Below, piece by piece: positions 7,908-15,596 of a stretch of DNA of 64,000 nt. This stretch comes from Demequinaceae bacterium. GTDB lineage: Bacteria; Actinomycetota; Actinomycetes; Actinomycetales; Demequinaceae. The stretch is taken from positions 124,001 through 188,000 of the forward strand of contig JAFGBM010000004.1 in assembly GCA_016933155.1 (NCBI GenBank), in the 5' to 3' direction. Position numbers and translations under genes: made by a program. The notes below the pieces were generated by a model, which made no database searches, was not told the origin of the DNA, and saw only the letters and a program-made list of their open reading frames with translations. Position 1 is the stretch's first letter. Each line of letters opens with the position of its first letter.

Positions 7908-9662
7908 ATGACCAGGCTGTCGGATCTCCTCAGAGGTGCGGCCGATCGTGCCCCCATTGGCGAGGCGTCTGTATCGATCCAGACGGCGCACCGCAGGGTG
8001 CGCATCCAGCGCGGCGTCCGTGGTGCGGCCAATGGCCTCGCCGGTGCCGGTGCTGCCGCTCTTGTTTTCGTGGGCATCGTCAATCCCGCCATCACGGCGG
8101 CCACGGGCCAGGACGACGTTGCCCTTGCTCCCGTTCCCGCCGAGGATGACGGAGGCCGGACGCTGGGTGGGCCCGAGACGGATGCCTACTACAACGGCGG
8201 TTGGGGGGTGTGCGGCTCCTATGTCGACACCGCTCCCGTCGACCCCGACCCTTCCCTCTCCCTGACCGTCGATTCCGGCGATCTGGTCGACCTCGAGGGC
8301 GGTACCGTCCTCGACCTCCCGGCCAGACTCACCGCAACGGAGGATCTGACGATCACCTTCAGCCTTGAGGCCGTCATCCTCTATGAGGGAATGGTCGTCG
8401 CCCGGCTCGACGCTGCCGAGGCCGAGCAGATCCTCGCCCTCGCCAGCGGCGATACCGCCGACTCGTCCGTGTCCCTTCCCCTGGTGAACTGCTTCGACGG
8501 GGCTGCCCTGCCTGCGGCGAAGTACGAACTCGTCGTGAGCCAGGCATTCAGTCACACGACCGACGAGCCGGGCCCCGAGCCGACCATGGAGCCGACCCCC
8601 GTGCCCGAGCCGACCATGGAGCCGACCCCCGTGCCCGAGCCGGAGCCGTCTCCCTCCTCCATCGGGACGACGACCGACATGATGGCCCCCGAGCCGATGC
8701 CCGTCGAGCCGGAGATCTGGTGGGAAGCCCGCGCTACCGCCCCCTCCGTGACCCTGTCGATCGCCGGTGATCCCGTCGACGACCCGTTCGGCGACTACAT
8801 CTGGTCCCCGCCGGAGAAGCCGGACGACATCCTCACCCCGGCGAAGGCCCGGGAACTGTACGAGGCGGGACTCGTGTCGGGAACGTGGGACATGGCACCG
8901 GGCACCTCGCGGTGGATCATCCCGAACTACGAAGAGGTCTCGTCCCTTGACTCGATGAGGAAGACCTCCTCCGGCTGGTACGGATGCAGTTGGGACGGGT
9001 CGACCGGGGTCGGCTTCCCGACCGAATCCGCCGTCCTCGACCTCTTGGACGTCTCCATGACCTTCCCCTCCAGGATCAACCTTTCCTACGGATGGGTGGT
9101 CGACGGCAACCCCCAGGTGCACATCACGGTGACCAATACCTCCGAGTACTCGCTCCCCGGTTTCTACGGAGAGCCGAGCCGAACTCTCTACCTGGTCAAA
9201 GACGGGCGGGTGGTGGCCGAGTCGTGGCCGCAGAACATCCGGCCCTACTCCGACGACCTCGTCCGCGAACATATGGCGGCCGACTCCGACGAATACTGGG
9301 GCACCCTGTCCCCGGGGGCTGACATCACCGGCGACTACCTGTGGCGGGACCTCAACGGATGCTGGACGGAGAACGGACCCAGGTCGGTGACGTCCGGCAC
9401 CTACACGCTGGTCACCTCCCAGAGCATCTACATCGACAGCTCCAACGGGGAATACCCGGTCCTGTATGCGGAGGATGACGTGACCGAAGCGGGAGACGGC
9501 CAGTCGGAAGCGCCGGTACCGGCCGTCGATTCCGGGGCGCGGGAGGACACGATCGAGATCGACCCCGTCATTGCGCCCGACATCGAACCGGACTACCTGT
9601 ACGACTGGGTTGAACTTCAGATGTGGACCTCGCTCGGCACTGTGACCATCACCACAAGCTGA
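7908..9662 (+). CDS. Membrane protein A1 with large ectodomain, putative sigma-1 partner/anti-sigma
   Basis: A 584-residue single-pass protein. It has a short cytoplasmic tail rich in Arg (residues 1-38), a membrane segment at about 39-63 and an extracytoplasmic region of about 520 residues. The ectodomain holds two related Cys-bearing beta-rich units: WGVCG...VNCFDG..LPAAKYELVVSQ and WYGCS...LNGCWTEN..SGTYTLVTSQ. A Pro-Glu linker (about 222-250) made by an exact 30-bp tandem repeat separates them. There is no zinc anti-sigma HxxxCxxC motif in the tail. Ribosome site GAAAGGACAATGAC precedes ATG 7908. Position and topology, not homology I recognise, suggest an anti-sigma or sensor role. Confidence 0.8.
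   Translation: MTRLSDLLRGAADRAPIGEASVSIQTAHRRVRIQRGVRGAANGLAGAGAAALVFVGIVNPAITAATGQDDVALAPVPAEDDGGRTLGGPETDAYYNGGWGVCGSYVDTAPVDPDPSLSLTVDSGDLVDLEGGTVLDLPARLTATEDLTITFSLEAVILYEGMVVARLDAAEAEQILALASGDTADSSVSLPLVNCFDGAALPAAKYELVVSQAFSHTTDEPGPEPTMEPTPVPEPTMEPTPVPEPEPSPSSIGTTTDMMAPEPMPVEPEIWWEARATAPSVTLSIAGDPVDDPFGDYIWSPPEKPDDILTPAKARELYEAGLVSGTWDMAPGTSRWIIPNYEEVSSLDSMRKTSSGWYGCSWDGSTGVGFPTESAVLDLLDVSMTFPSRINLSYGWVVDGNPQVHITVTNTSEYSLPGFYGEPSRTLYLVKDGRVVAESWPQNIRPYSDDLVREHMAADSDEYWGTLSPGADITGDYLWRDLNGCWTENGPRSVTSGTYTLVTSQSIYIDSSNGEYPVLYAEDDVTEAGDGQSEAPVPAVDSGAREDTIEIDPVIAPDIEPDYLYDWVELQMWTSLGTVTITTS
8581..8640 (+). repeat. Two perfect 30-bp tandem repeats inside A1
   Basis: Positions 8581-8610 and 8611-8640 are identical. 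They encode two copies of a 10-residue Pro/Glu/Thr/Met unit in the linker between ectodomain halves. Linker length could vary by slippage or recombination. Confidence 0.9.
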
Positions 9663-9675
9663 GGGATTTCGGCTT

Positions 9676-9712
9676 CGGCCCCTTTCCTCCCATACTGGGA
9701 GGCGAGGGGCCG
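9676..9712 (+). terminator. Hairpin after A1, likely terminator
   Basis: Stem CGGCCCC (9676-9682) pairs with GGGGCCG (9706-9712), with an inner CTCCCA/TGGGAG stem. It begins 14 nt after the A1 stop codon. No strong T-run follows, so efficiency is uncertain. Confidence 0.55.
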
Positions 9713-9738
9713 CTGTCGCGGTTTCCCTGGGGCTCACC

Positions 9739-9760
9739 CGATGTGAGATTCCTCACATCG
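9739..9760. promoter_or_regulatory. Perfect 9-bp inverted repeat upstream of sigma-2
   Basis: CGATGTGAG (9739-9747), 4-bp spacer, CTCACATCG (9752-9760). It lies 13 bp upstream of the sigma-2 -35 element, a good place for an activator or repressor. It has no T-run, so it is unlikely to be a terminator. The other four sigma sets lack an obvious equivalent. Confidence 0.5.
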
Positions 9761-9773
9761 ATCGTCCGGCCCC

Positions 9774-9799
9774 AAGGTTTCGGTCGGCCCACTCGTATT
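9774..9799 (+). promoter_or_regulatory. ECF-type promoter of sigma-2
   Basis: AAGG (9774-9777), 16 bp, CGTATT (9794-9799). Compared with the promoter of A2b at 11463-11488, both read CCCCAA, one variable base, GTTT, and then CGTATT at the same distance. This strongly suggests recognition by the same sigma factor. Confidence 0.65.
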
Positions 9800-9849
9800 G
9801 GTCAATAGAAGCGGACGCGAGGGCGTCCTTGTTCTGTCTGGAGGATGTG

Positions 9850-10413
9850 ATGGCCAGTTGGGCCGAAACCCTTGAGGAACTGGTTCGAAAGCGTGGTGGC
9901 GCCCTGACGGCATATGGATACCTCCTCACCGGAAACTCCCGGGATGCGGAGGACCTGTTCCACGACGCCGTCGTGAAGACGTTCTCTCGCGGAAAGTCGG
10001 ATGTGACCATGGGTGAGGCGGAAGCATACGTCCGACGGGCGATGTTCACCTCCCACATGGATGCCGGCCGCAAGGAGCAGTCCTGGCGTCGGGTGTTCCA
10101 CCTCTTCAAGGGGGAGGAGTCCGGGTCCCACGGCGGGGCCGTCGAGTTCCGGACCGATCTTCAGGAGGCCCTGCGTCACCTGACCCCCCGGGAACGGGCT
10201 TGCACCGTTCTCCGCTTCTATGACGACCTCACGGCCGCCGCAATCGGCCAAGAGCTCGGTATTTCCGAAGGCGCCGTCAGACGTTACCTGTCCGACGCAG
10301 CGGTGAAGCTGCGCGGACACCTGGGGGCGCTGGAGGACAACCCCTCGCAGGGTGTCACCTATGGCACCGTGCAAGAAACCGCGACAACACGAGCAAGGAC
10401 ATGGCAACCATGA
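9850..10413 (+). CDS. ECF sigma factor 2 (SigE-family)
   Basis: A 187-residue ECF sigma factor. Region 2: AYGYLLTGNSRDAEDLFHDA and AYVRRAM. Region 4: LTPRERACTVLRFYDDLT with helix-turn-helix ISEGAVRRYLSD. ATG 9850 has GGAGG five bases upstream; a frame opening at 9829 has no ribosome site. The stop overlaps the start of A2 (ATGA), so the two are translationally coupled. It probably drives its own promoter and that of A2b. Confidence 0.92.
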   Translation: MASWAETLEELVRKRGGALTAYGYLLTGNSRDAEDLFHDAVVKTFSRGKSDVTMGEAEAYVRRAMFTSHMDAGRKEQSWRRVFHLFKGEESGSHGGAVEFRTDLQEALRHLTPRERACTVLRFYDDLTAAAIGQELGISEGAVRRYLSDAAVKLRGHLGALEDNPSQGVTYGTVQETATTRARTWQP

Positions 10414-11303
10414 ACATCAACGAGCAGATGAATCAGCTGGGGCAGATCGGGAGTTCCGGGTACGATCCCGCGGATTCCGTGGTCGACCAGCTTGTCGGTC
10501 GCGCCAAGCGTGCCCGGGCGATCCGTCAGGGCGCGGCTGGATTGATCGGATCCGTCGGTGCCATCGGCCTCGGCCTCCTCGGGGCCCAGGTCTTCGTCAA
10601 CCTCACCCAGGACAACGATCCGGCGACCATCGCCGACCGGGGCTTCGACTTCAACAGCATGGAGTGGGGCGACCGCTACGGCGACGACTACACCGGCCTG
10701 GGGAAGACCCAGGACGAACTCGCGCAGGCGTGGGAGGACCTCAAGGCCGCAGCGGCCGTCAAGACCGATGAGCCCGCCCCGGCCCCGGCCAAGACGGAGA
10801 AGCCTGCTGTCACGTGCGAGTACGAGACGAAGACCAAGGACGGCTGGATCTACTACCGGAGCACAGCCACCGGCTGTGAATGGGTGAAGAAGGAGAAGGT
10901 CGAGATCACCGTCCCCGCTGGTTCGATCGAGTTCGGCGGCATCATCGCGCCGTGCAAGAACTACTATGACGCTGCTACGGACTCAACCGTGTGGGCGGCC
11001 TTCATCGACGCCGGCGAGAGCTGGAAGAAGATCGTCAAGTGCGAGGGCGGCCCGACGGACTACTGGTCGGGCAGTTACCGCTACATCTACGGTGGGGGCG
11101 CCGGCGGCGGTTGGCACGCCACCCTCTCGGGCGCGACCTGCACCGGATTCGAGTGGGTCAATGACGGCAAGGTGTATCAGTACATCTGCAACCCGAACTA
11201 CGGCTCCTACGAGTTCCCGTGGAAGTACATCCGGGACGTCACTCCCACCCCGACGCCGACTGAGACTCCGGAGCCGGAGCCGGAGCCGGAGCCGACGATA
11301 TAG
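10410..11303 (+). CDS. Membrane protein A2 (sigma-2 partner, putative anti-sigma)
   Basis: A 297-residue single-pass protein starting at ATG 10410, nine bases after AAGGAC and overlapping the sigma-2 stop. Cytoplasmic tail 1-40 (MNINEQMNQLGQIG, then RAKRARAIRQ), membrane segment about 41-64, then a spacer and a Cys- and Tyr-rich ectodomain (CKNYYDA from residue 182, GATCTGFEW). It ends in a Pro/Thr/Glu tail. The first 125 residues are nearly identical to A2b, about 95% at DNA level by eye, while the ectodomains have diverged though still share Cys spacing. Confidence 0.82.
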   Translation: MNINEQMNQLGQIGSSGYDPADSVVDQLVGRAKRARAIRQGAAGLIGSVGAIGLGLLGAQVFVNLTQDNDPATIADRGFDFNSMEWGDRYGDDYTGLGKTQDELAQAWEDLKAAAAVKTDEPAPAPAKTEKPAVTCEYETKTKDGWIYYRSTATGCEWVKKEKVEITVPAGSIEFGGIIAPCKNYYDAATDSTVWAAFIDAGESWKKIVKCEGGPTDYWSGSYRYIYGGGAGGGWHATLSGATCTGFEWVNDGKVYQYICNPNYGSYEFPWKYIRDVTPTPTPTETPEPEPEPEPTI

Positions 11304-11324
11304 AGATGGATTAACGTAGGACTC

Positions 11325-11365
11325 CTGGGCGTGGCGCGGTTCCCTCAGCCCGTGCCACGCCCGGG
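11325..11365 (+). other. Hairpin downstream of A2 (copy A of a duplicated element)
   Basis: Stem GGGCGTGGC (11327-11335) pairs with GCCACGCCC (11354-11362), with loop CCCTCAGCC. A second copy lies at 12602-12643 after A2b, with compensatory base changes in the stem. It may be a terminator part or a 3' UTR RNA element. Confidence 0.6.
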
Positions 11366-11383
11366 CCCTTCATAGGGGAAGGG

Positions 11384-11422
11384 AACAACAGGCGGGTCAC
11401 CTAAGGTGGCTCGCCTGTTGTT
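11384..11422 (+). terminator. Long stem-loop between A2 and A2b
   Basis: An 18-bp stem (11384-11401 with 11405-11422, two G-T type mismatches) closes a TAA triloop. The right arm ends TTGTT. It is a probable intrinsic terminator separating A2 from the A2b promoter. Confidence 0.65.
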
Positions 11423-11462
11423 CGCCTTGAGGGACGAACCACGGCTCGGGGAATCGCACCCC

Positions 11463-11488
11463 AATGTTTCTCCTGCCCCATCCGTATT
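11463..11488 (+). promoter_or_regulatory. ECF-type promoter of A2b
   Basis: AATG (11463-11466), 16 bp, CGTATT (11483-11488). It shares CCCCAA-n-GTTT and CGTATT with the sigma-2 promoter. It gives A2b its own sigma-2-type control. Confidence 0.65.
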
Positions 11489-11538
11489 AAGTGGTGGGGA
11501 ACGATGCTGAGGCGTCCCGTACGAAAGGACAAAGCACC

Positions 11539-12585
11539 GTGAACATGAATGAGCAGATGAATCAGCTGGGGCAGATAGGAAGCGTCGGCTACACGCCCAA
11601 AGATGCCGTGGTCGACCAACTCGTCGATCGCGCCAAGCGTGCCCGGGCGATCCGTCAGGGCGCGGCCGGATTGATCGGATCCGTCGGCGCCATCGGCCTC
11701 GGCCTCCTCGGGGCCCAGGTCTTCGTCAACCTCACACAGGACAACGATCCCGCGACCATCGCCGACCGGGGCTTCGACTTCAACAGCATGGAGTGGGGCG
11801 ACCGCTACGGCGACGACTACACCGGCCAGGGGTTGACCCAGGAGGAAGCCGCGCAGGCGTGGAAGGACCTCAAGGCCGCTGCGGCCGTCAAGACCGAGGA
11901 ACCCGCCCCCGTCAAGACCGAGGAACCGGCACCGGTCAAGCCGACCAAGCCGGCGTCCGAGATCCCCGATGGCTACTTCCTCTTCGGGAACGGCCAGGTG
12001 TACAAGTGTGAGCAATGGACCGACGCCACCACCGGAACAGTCTTCTGGGGCGCGTACAGCGGAACCGGCGACTGGGCCTACAAGATGATCCAGTGCAACC
12101 CCAACGACAAGTACGAGTACAGCTACAAGTACATGGGTAGTGCCGCGCCGTTCAACACCGCGACCCGCACGTGCACCGGGGCCACCGTCAATTACCTCGG
12201 GGCTCCGCACCGGATCTCCTGCCTGACCAACAGCGTTCTCTGGAACAAGTATCCGGAATGGAACGGGTCCAACGGCGGGAACACCGTATGGTCCCTGAAC
12301 AACGATGAAGGGAAGATCCTGGTCTCCCCCTCGACGTACAAATGGTTCGTGAGCGGGACATGCGCCTCGACCCTCTACTCGAACTCCACTCCGCTGTTCG
12401 GCTTCCCTGCGTGCCACCAGGCCGCATGCGACGGGTGGTACTACACCACGGATCAGCACCCGGAGAGGGATGGAAACCGGTACTCGTGGAGCGGATCGGC
12501 TTGGGTGATCGACAACCCGACCCCGACCCCGACCGAGACGACGCCTCCTCCGGAGCCGGAACCGTCTGTGACGCCTTCGGAGTAG
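11539..12585 (+). CDS. Membrane protein A2b, paralog of A2 with a different ectodomain
   Basis: A 348-residue paralog of A2. The GTG at 11539 lies nine bases after AAAGGAC and gives VNMNEQMNQLGQIG, aligned exactly with the A2 start; an earlier GTG at 11491 has no ribosome site. Tail, membrane segment and spacer are almost the same as in A2. The ectodomain keeps A2-like Cys landmarks (CEQWTDATTG, MIQCNPN, TRTCTG) and then adds a further region with CASTLYS and CHQAACDGWYY. A Pro/Thr/Glu tail ends the protein. No sigma gene of its own precedes it, so sigma-2 probably serves two membrane partners. Confidence 0.8.
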   Translation: MNMNEQMNQLGQIGSVGYTPKDAVVDQLVDRAKRARAIRQGAAGLIGSVGAIGLGLLGAQVFVNLTQDNDPATIADRGFDFNSMEWGDRYGDDYTGQGLTQEEAAQAWKDLKAAAAVKTEEPAPVKTEEPAPVKPTKPASEIPDGYFLFGNGQVYKCEQWTDATTGTVFWGAYSGTGDWAYKMIQCNPNDKYEYSYKYMGSAAPFNTATRTCTGATVNYLGAPHRISCLTNSVLWNKYPEWNGSNGGNTVWSLNNDEGKILVSPSTYKWFVSGTCASTLYSNSTPLFGFPACHQAACDGWYYTTDQHPERDGNRYSWSGSAWVIDNPTPTPTETTPPPEPEPSVTPSE

Positions 12586-12601
12586 TATCGGATTGCAGAC
12601 T

Positions 12602-12643
12602 CCCGGGTGTGGTACGGATCCCTCAGCCTGTGCCACACCCGGG
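12602..12643 (+). other. Hairpin downstream of A2b (copy B of duplicated element)
   Basis: Stem CCCGGGTGTGG (12602-12612) pairs with CCACACCCGGG (12633-12643). Relative to copy A, a C-G pair is replaced by T-A, with both arms changed. The loop again contains CCCTCAGCC. Confidence 0.6.
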
Positions 12644-12656
12644 CCTTCGGGACAAG

Positions 12657-12686
12657 CGGGCCGCCATCGGCGGCCCGTTCTGTTTT
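12657..12686 (+). terminator. Rho-independent terminator after A2b
   Basis: Perfect stem CGGGCCGCC (12657-12665) with GGCGGCCCG (12669-12677), followed by TTCTGTTTT. It separates A2b from the convergent tad operon. Confidence 0.85.
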
Positions 12687-12699
12687 CCGGACAAGGGTC

Positions 12700-13059
12700 T
12701 CAACCTGTCCCCGCACGCGCCGACCTGCTGATCTGGATTCCCGCGGTCCGGGTTTCCACCCTGACCGTTGCGATTCCATCGGCCTCGATCGAGCATTCCG
12801 TGAGGATGCCTCCCCATTCCTCCGCCACGGCCGCCGCTTGGTTGCACGGGTCCTCAGCCATCGGCTGTCCCAACGCGCGAAGGTCCCGCGCCTCCGACGC
12901 GGCGGCCAACGCGCAGGCGTCCGCCGCCCCCTGGGCTCGGGAGCCGGCGACCGCAACAGCCCCCACCGCGCCGAGCGCGACGACCAGGGTCGCAACCACC
13001 GCCACCACCCCCATGAAGACGAGCGAGGTCAAGCCCCGATCCCGCCTAATCCTGGACAC
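12700..13059 (-). CDS. TadE-like secreted/pilus-locus protein (Rv3654c-like)
   Basis: A 119-residue protein with one N-terminal hydrophobic segment (about 11-40) after a basic tip. The Ala-rich region GAADACALAAASEARD is typical of the last gene of actinobacterial tad loci. A GTG at 13059 overlaps the end of the TadE gene by 14 bp. Last gene of the tad operon; probably a pseudopilin-like assembly factor. Confidence 0.75.
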   Translation of the reverse strand: MSRIRRDRGLTSLVFMGVVAVVATLVVALGAVGAVAVAGSRAQGAADACALAAASEARDLRALGQPMAEDPCNQAAAVAEEWGGILTECSIEADGIATVRVETRTAGIQISRSARAGTG

Positions 13060-13369
13060 GCGTCACGGCCGTCGCCCGTGCCTCGAGGCCCCACGGCCCG
13101 CGATCGGCGACGGTCACCCGGATCCACTCCCCATCCCGGAGGATGTCGATCCTGGCGTCGGCGCCGACGATGGCGAGCGCCACGTCGGAAGCGTTCGAAT
13201 CCGTGTCCACGATCGCGATCCTCGCCACCGCGCTTGCGGCTTCCTGGGCCTTCACCATCGCGACACCGTGACACACCGCCGCTCCCAAGAGTCCCAGGAG
13301 CATCGCGACGGCCGGAAGCACCATGGCGAACTCCACCGTCGCCGATCCCCGATCGCTCCCTCGCCGCAC
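13046..13369 (-). CDS. TadE-family pseudopilin
   Basis: A 107-residue protein with the class signature GSATVEFAMVLP: a Glu at +5 after a GS processing site, then a hydrophobic helix. ATG 13369 is one base after the upstream stop, with GGGGCAG as ribosome site. It is probably processed by a prepilin peptidase and forms part of the pilus; no peptidase gene lies in the window. Confidence 0.82.
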   Translation of the reverse strand: MRRGSDRGSATVEFAMVLPAVAMLLGLLGAAVCHGVAMVKAQEAASAVARIAIVDTDSNASDVALAIVGADARIDILRDGEWIRVTVADRGPWGLEARATAVTRVQD

Positions 13370-13370
13370 G

Positions 13371-13538
13371 TTACTGCCCCAGCGCCGACCCGATGAGCCC
13401 CACGAGCCAATCCCTGACCTCGGGGGACTTGAGGATGGCCACCAGCAGCCCGGCGAATCCCGCCGCGGCCAGCGTGACGAGCGCGTACTCCGTCGTCGCC
13501 GATCCGTGATCCTTCCTCAGCCTTCTCACCCGATCCAT
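13371..13538 (-). CDS. Small Flp-like pilin, DUF4244 family
   Basis: A 55-residue peptide: MDRVRRLRKDHGSATTEYAL, then LAAAGFAGLLVAILKSPEVR. The G-SATTEYAL processing site and single hydrophobic helix fit DUF4244/Flp-type pilins, and the position between the T2SSF protein and TadE matches mycobacterial loci. A strong ribosome site (GAGGGGAGG) lies six bases before ATG 13538. Probable major pilus subunit. Confidence 0.85.
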   Translation of the reverse strand: MDRVRRLRKDHGSATTEYALVTLAAAGFAGLLVAILKSPEVRDWLVGLIGSALGQ

Positions 13539-13566
13539 GCAAGCCTCCCCTCGATATCCACGGTCG

Positions 13567-14493
13567 TCACCATCCCATGCCGATTCCCGTCACCAAGGCG
13601 ACGACGAGCGGCATGACCCCCAGGACGATGAAGGCCGGAAGCAGGCAGAGGGACAGGGGCAACGTCGCGCGCACCCCCAGGCGGGCGGCTTCGCGTTCCG
13701 CGGCCTCCCGACCCCCCTCGACGATCGCGTCCTGTGCAGCCCGGAGCATGGCCGCAGGCGACGCCCCTCGAAACCAGGAAGACCTCAGGGCTCGGTCGAG
13801 CGCGGCGAACCCGGCCCCCTCCCATGCTTCGGACCATGCGGCACCCGCCGCCAATGACTCAGAGACGCCGACCAGGCCTGCGCCCCCCGGCCCGAGGGCA
13901 TGCCCGACGTCGGCCAGCGCCGAGCGGACGTCCAGTCCAGACACCACGGCAGCCTCCACCAAGACCAGGGGAAGGACCACCTGGGTGGCATCGCTGCCCG
14001 CGGCTTCCGCGCACGCAACCATGCGCCGGAGCCAGGCACTCCCGACCCACCACATCCCCCCTCCCATGACGAGGAGGAGCCACCCGAGCGGAGTCGCGAC
14101 GAGGACCGTCGCCGCGCCCGGGTCCAGAATCAACGCGAAGAACCATCCGACAGCGGGGAGCCACAGCAACACCCTCGCGCTCGCTCGCGGCCCTGCCAGA
14201 GCCACCTCCCTTGCAGCCGCTGCCCTTCTCCTGCCCCTCTCCGCCTCCTCGATCCTCTCCAGGATGTCCGCCAACGGAGCCCCCGATCGGTGGGCGAGCC
14301 TCCCCGCCGCGCGAAGCGCCGTCGCCTCGTCTAGATCGATGCCCCCCACCTCGGGGGCCCCGTCTCCGTCGACCCCGACCCCGAACGCTTCCCACCAGGC
14401 CGCCTCGGGCGTCGCCCCCGACCGCAATAGGCCGATCGCCTCGGCCGTCATCAAACCGCCAGTCTCGATCCCGCTACTCGCTATCCCGCTCAT
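13567..14493 (-). CDS. TadB-TadC fusion, pilus assembly membrane platform (T2SSF)
   Basis: A 308-residue inner-membrane protein. Both halves resemble type II secretion F domains: a cytoplasmic helical part (about 20-95), two membrane helices (about 105-150), a second helical part (about 160-270) and two C-terminal helices. Mycobacteria carry separate tadB and tadC genes at this place; here they look fused and shortened. Its ATG overlaps the tadA stop (ATGA). Confidence 0.82.
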   Translation of the reverse strand: MSGIASSGIETGGLMTAEAIGLLRSGATPEAAWWEAFGVGVDGDGAPEVGGIDLDEATALRAAGRLAHRSGAPLADILERIEEAERGRRRAAAAREVALAGPRASARVLLWLPAVGWFFALILDPGAATVLVATPLGWLLLVMGGGMWWVGSAWLRRMVACAEAAGSDATQVVLPLVLVEAAVVSGLDVRSALADVGHALGPGGAGLVGVSESLAAGAAWSEAWEGAGFAALDRALRSSWFRGASPAAMLRAAQDAIVEGGREAAEREAARLGVRATLPLSLCLLPAFIVLGVMPLVVALVTGIGMGW

Positions 14494-15551
14494 GCCGCCC
14501 TCGTGAGTTCAGCCTGAGACTCCCGAGCTTCGTCCCACCCGAGGACCGCCTGGAGTTCGCCCCACGCCGACCCCTGGACGACCTCCCCGCCGGGCCCGGC
14601 CACGAGCGCCGGCTCAACCCGAAGGGCCTCCTCCCTGCGCTGGCCCTCCCGTGCCTGCAGCACCGCCACCTCGGTCACCCGCCTCCCCGCCGCCGTCTTC
14701 TCGAGGTGCACCACCGCATCGAAGGCCGTTGCCGCAAAGAGGTCGGTCGCCCGCCGATCCATGCCGGTGAGAGCCCCGAGTGCGGCGAACCGGGCGGGCA
14801 CATCGGCGGGTGTGTTCGCGTGAAGGATCGCCATTCCCCCCTTGTGCCCGGTGTTAAGGGCGGTGAGCACGTCCCTGACCTCTGAGCCCCGACATTCCCC
14901 CAGAACGATGCGGTCGGGGCGCATCCGAAGAGCCTCCCGGACCAGCCGCGCGAGGGACACCTCCCCCGCCCCGTCGACGTTGACCCGGCGCTCGACCATC
15001 CGAACAACGTGGGGATGATCGGGGTTGACTTCCCCGGCCTCTTCGATGACGATGATGCGTTCCGCAGGGTCGACAAGGGAGAGGAGGGAGGCGAGCAGGG
15101 TGGTTTTCCCGCTGCCCGTCGCCCCCGTGACGAGGATGCTCGCCCGGGCGATCACGAGACCCTCGAGCACGGCCGCGACCCTGGGGGCAAGGGTGCCCCC
15201 GAGGACGAGATCATCGAGAGTGAGGGCCTGGGCCCTGACCGTGCGCAACGAAATGACGGCGCACTCATCGACGACAGGAGGCAAGGCGGCGTGGAGCCTG
15301 GTGCCGTCGGGGAGTCGGGCGTCCACGAGCGGGGACGCGTCGTCGAGCCTCCTGCCCCCCAACGAGGCTAGCCGGACGGCCAATTCCCGGACCTCGCCGG
15401 CGGACGCGAACCGAACCGCTGCCCTCTCCAATCCGGCGCCCCGGTCGATCCAGACGTCGTCCGGCCCATTGACGAGCACGTCCGTCACTCCGGGCACCTC
15501 GATCAACGCCTGGAGACGTCCGGCGTGCCACGGGCGGGGAAGCTGTTTCAT
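14490..15551 (-). CDS. tadA: Tad pilus assembly ATPase TadA/CpaF
   Basis: A 353-residue secretion ATPase that powers Flp pilus assembly. Walker A is GATGSGKTT with Lys149, followed by the acidic Walker B-like IIVIEEAGE and RPDRIVLGECRG. ATG 15551 is chosen because the upstream frame has no family similarity. First gene of the operon tadA, tadB/C, DUF4244, tadE, TadE-like. No CpaE/Ssd gene precedes it, unlike mycobacteria. A palindromic ECF-like promoter lies about 45 nt upstream. Confidence 0.92.
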   Translation of the reverse strand: MKQLPRPWHAGRLQALIEVPGVTDVLVNGPDDVWIDRGAGLERAAVRFASAGEVRELAVRLASLGGRRLDDASPLVDARLPDGTRLHAALPPVVDECAVISLRTVRAQALTLDDLVLGGTLAPRVAAVLEGLVIARASILVTGATGSGKTTLLASLLSLVDPAERIIVIEEAGEVNPDHPHVVRMVERRVNVDGAGEVSLARLVREALRMRPDRIVLGECRGSEVRDVLTALNTGHKGGMAILHANTPADVPARFAALGALTGMDRRATDLFAATAFDAVVHLEKTAAGRRVTEVAVLQAREGQRREEALRVEPALVAGPGGEVVQGSAWGELQAVLGWDEARESQAELTRAA

Positions 15552-15596
15552 GGGGCCAGCCTCACCCCAGAGCGAAGGAACGCCACGAAATCCCCG

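Noticed and set aside
8581-8640. Tandem repeat as a possible CRISPR
   Set aside because: Only two adjacent copies without spacers, in frame inside a Pro/Glu linker.
7875-9737. Long antisense open frame (620 codons) opposite A1
   Set aside because: It is a high-GC shadow: low complexity, no family motif, no ribosome site, and the plus-strand A1 has signal, helix and conserved Cys units.
11491-11538. Earlier GTG start for A2b at 11491
   Set aside because: It lies 2 bp after the -10 element and has no ribosome site; GTG 11539 aligns with the A2 start and follows AAAGGAC.
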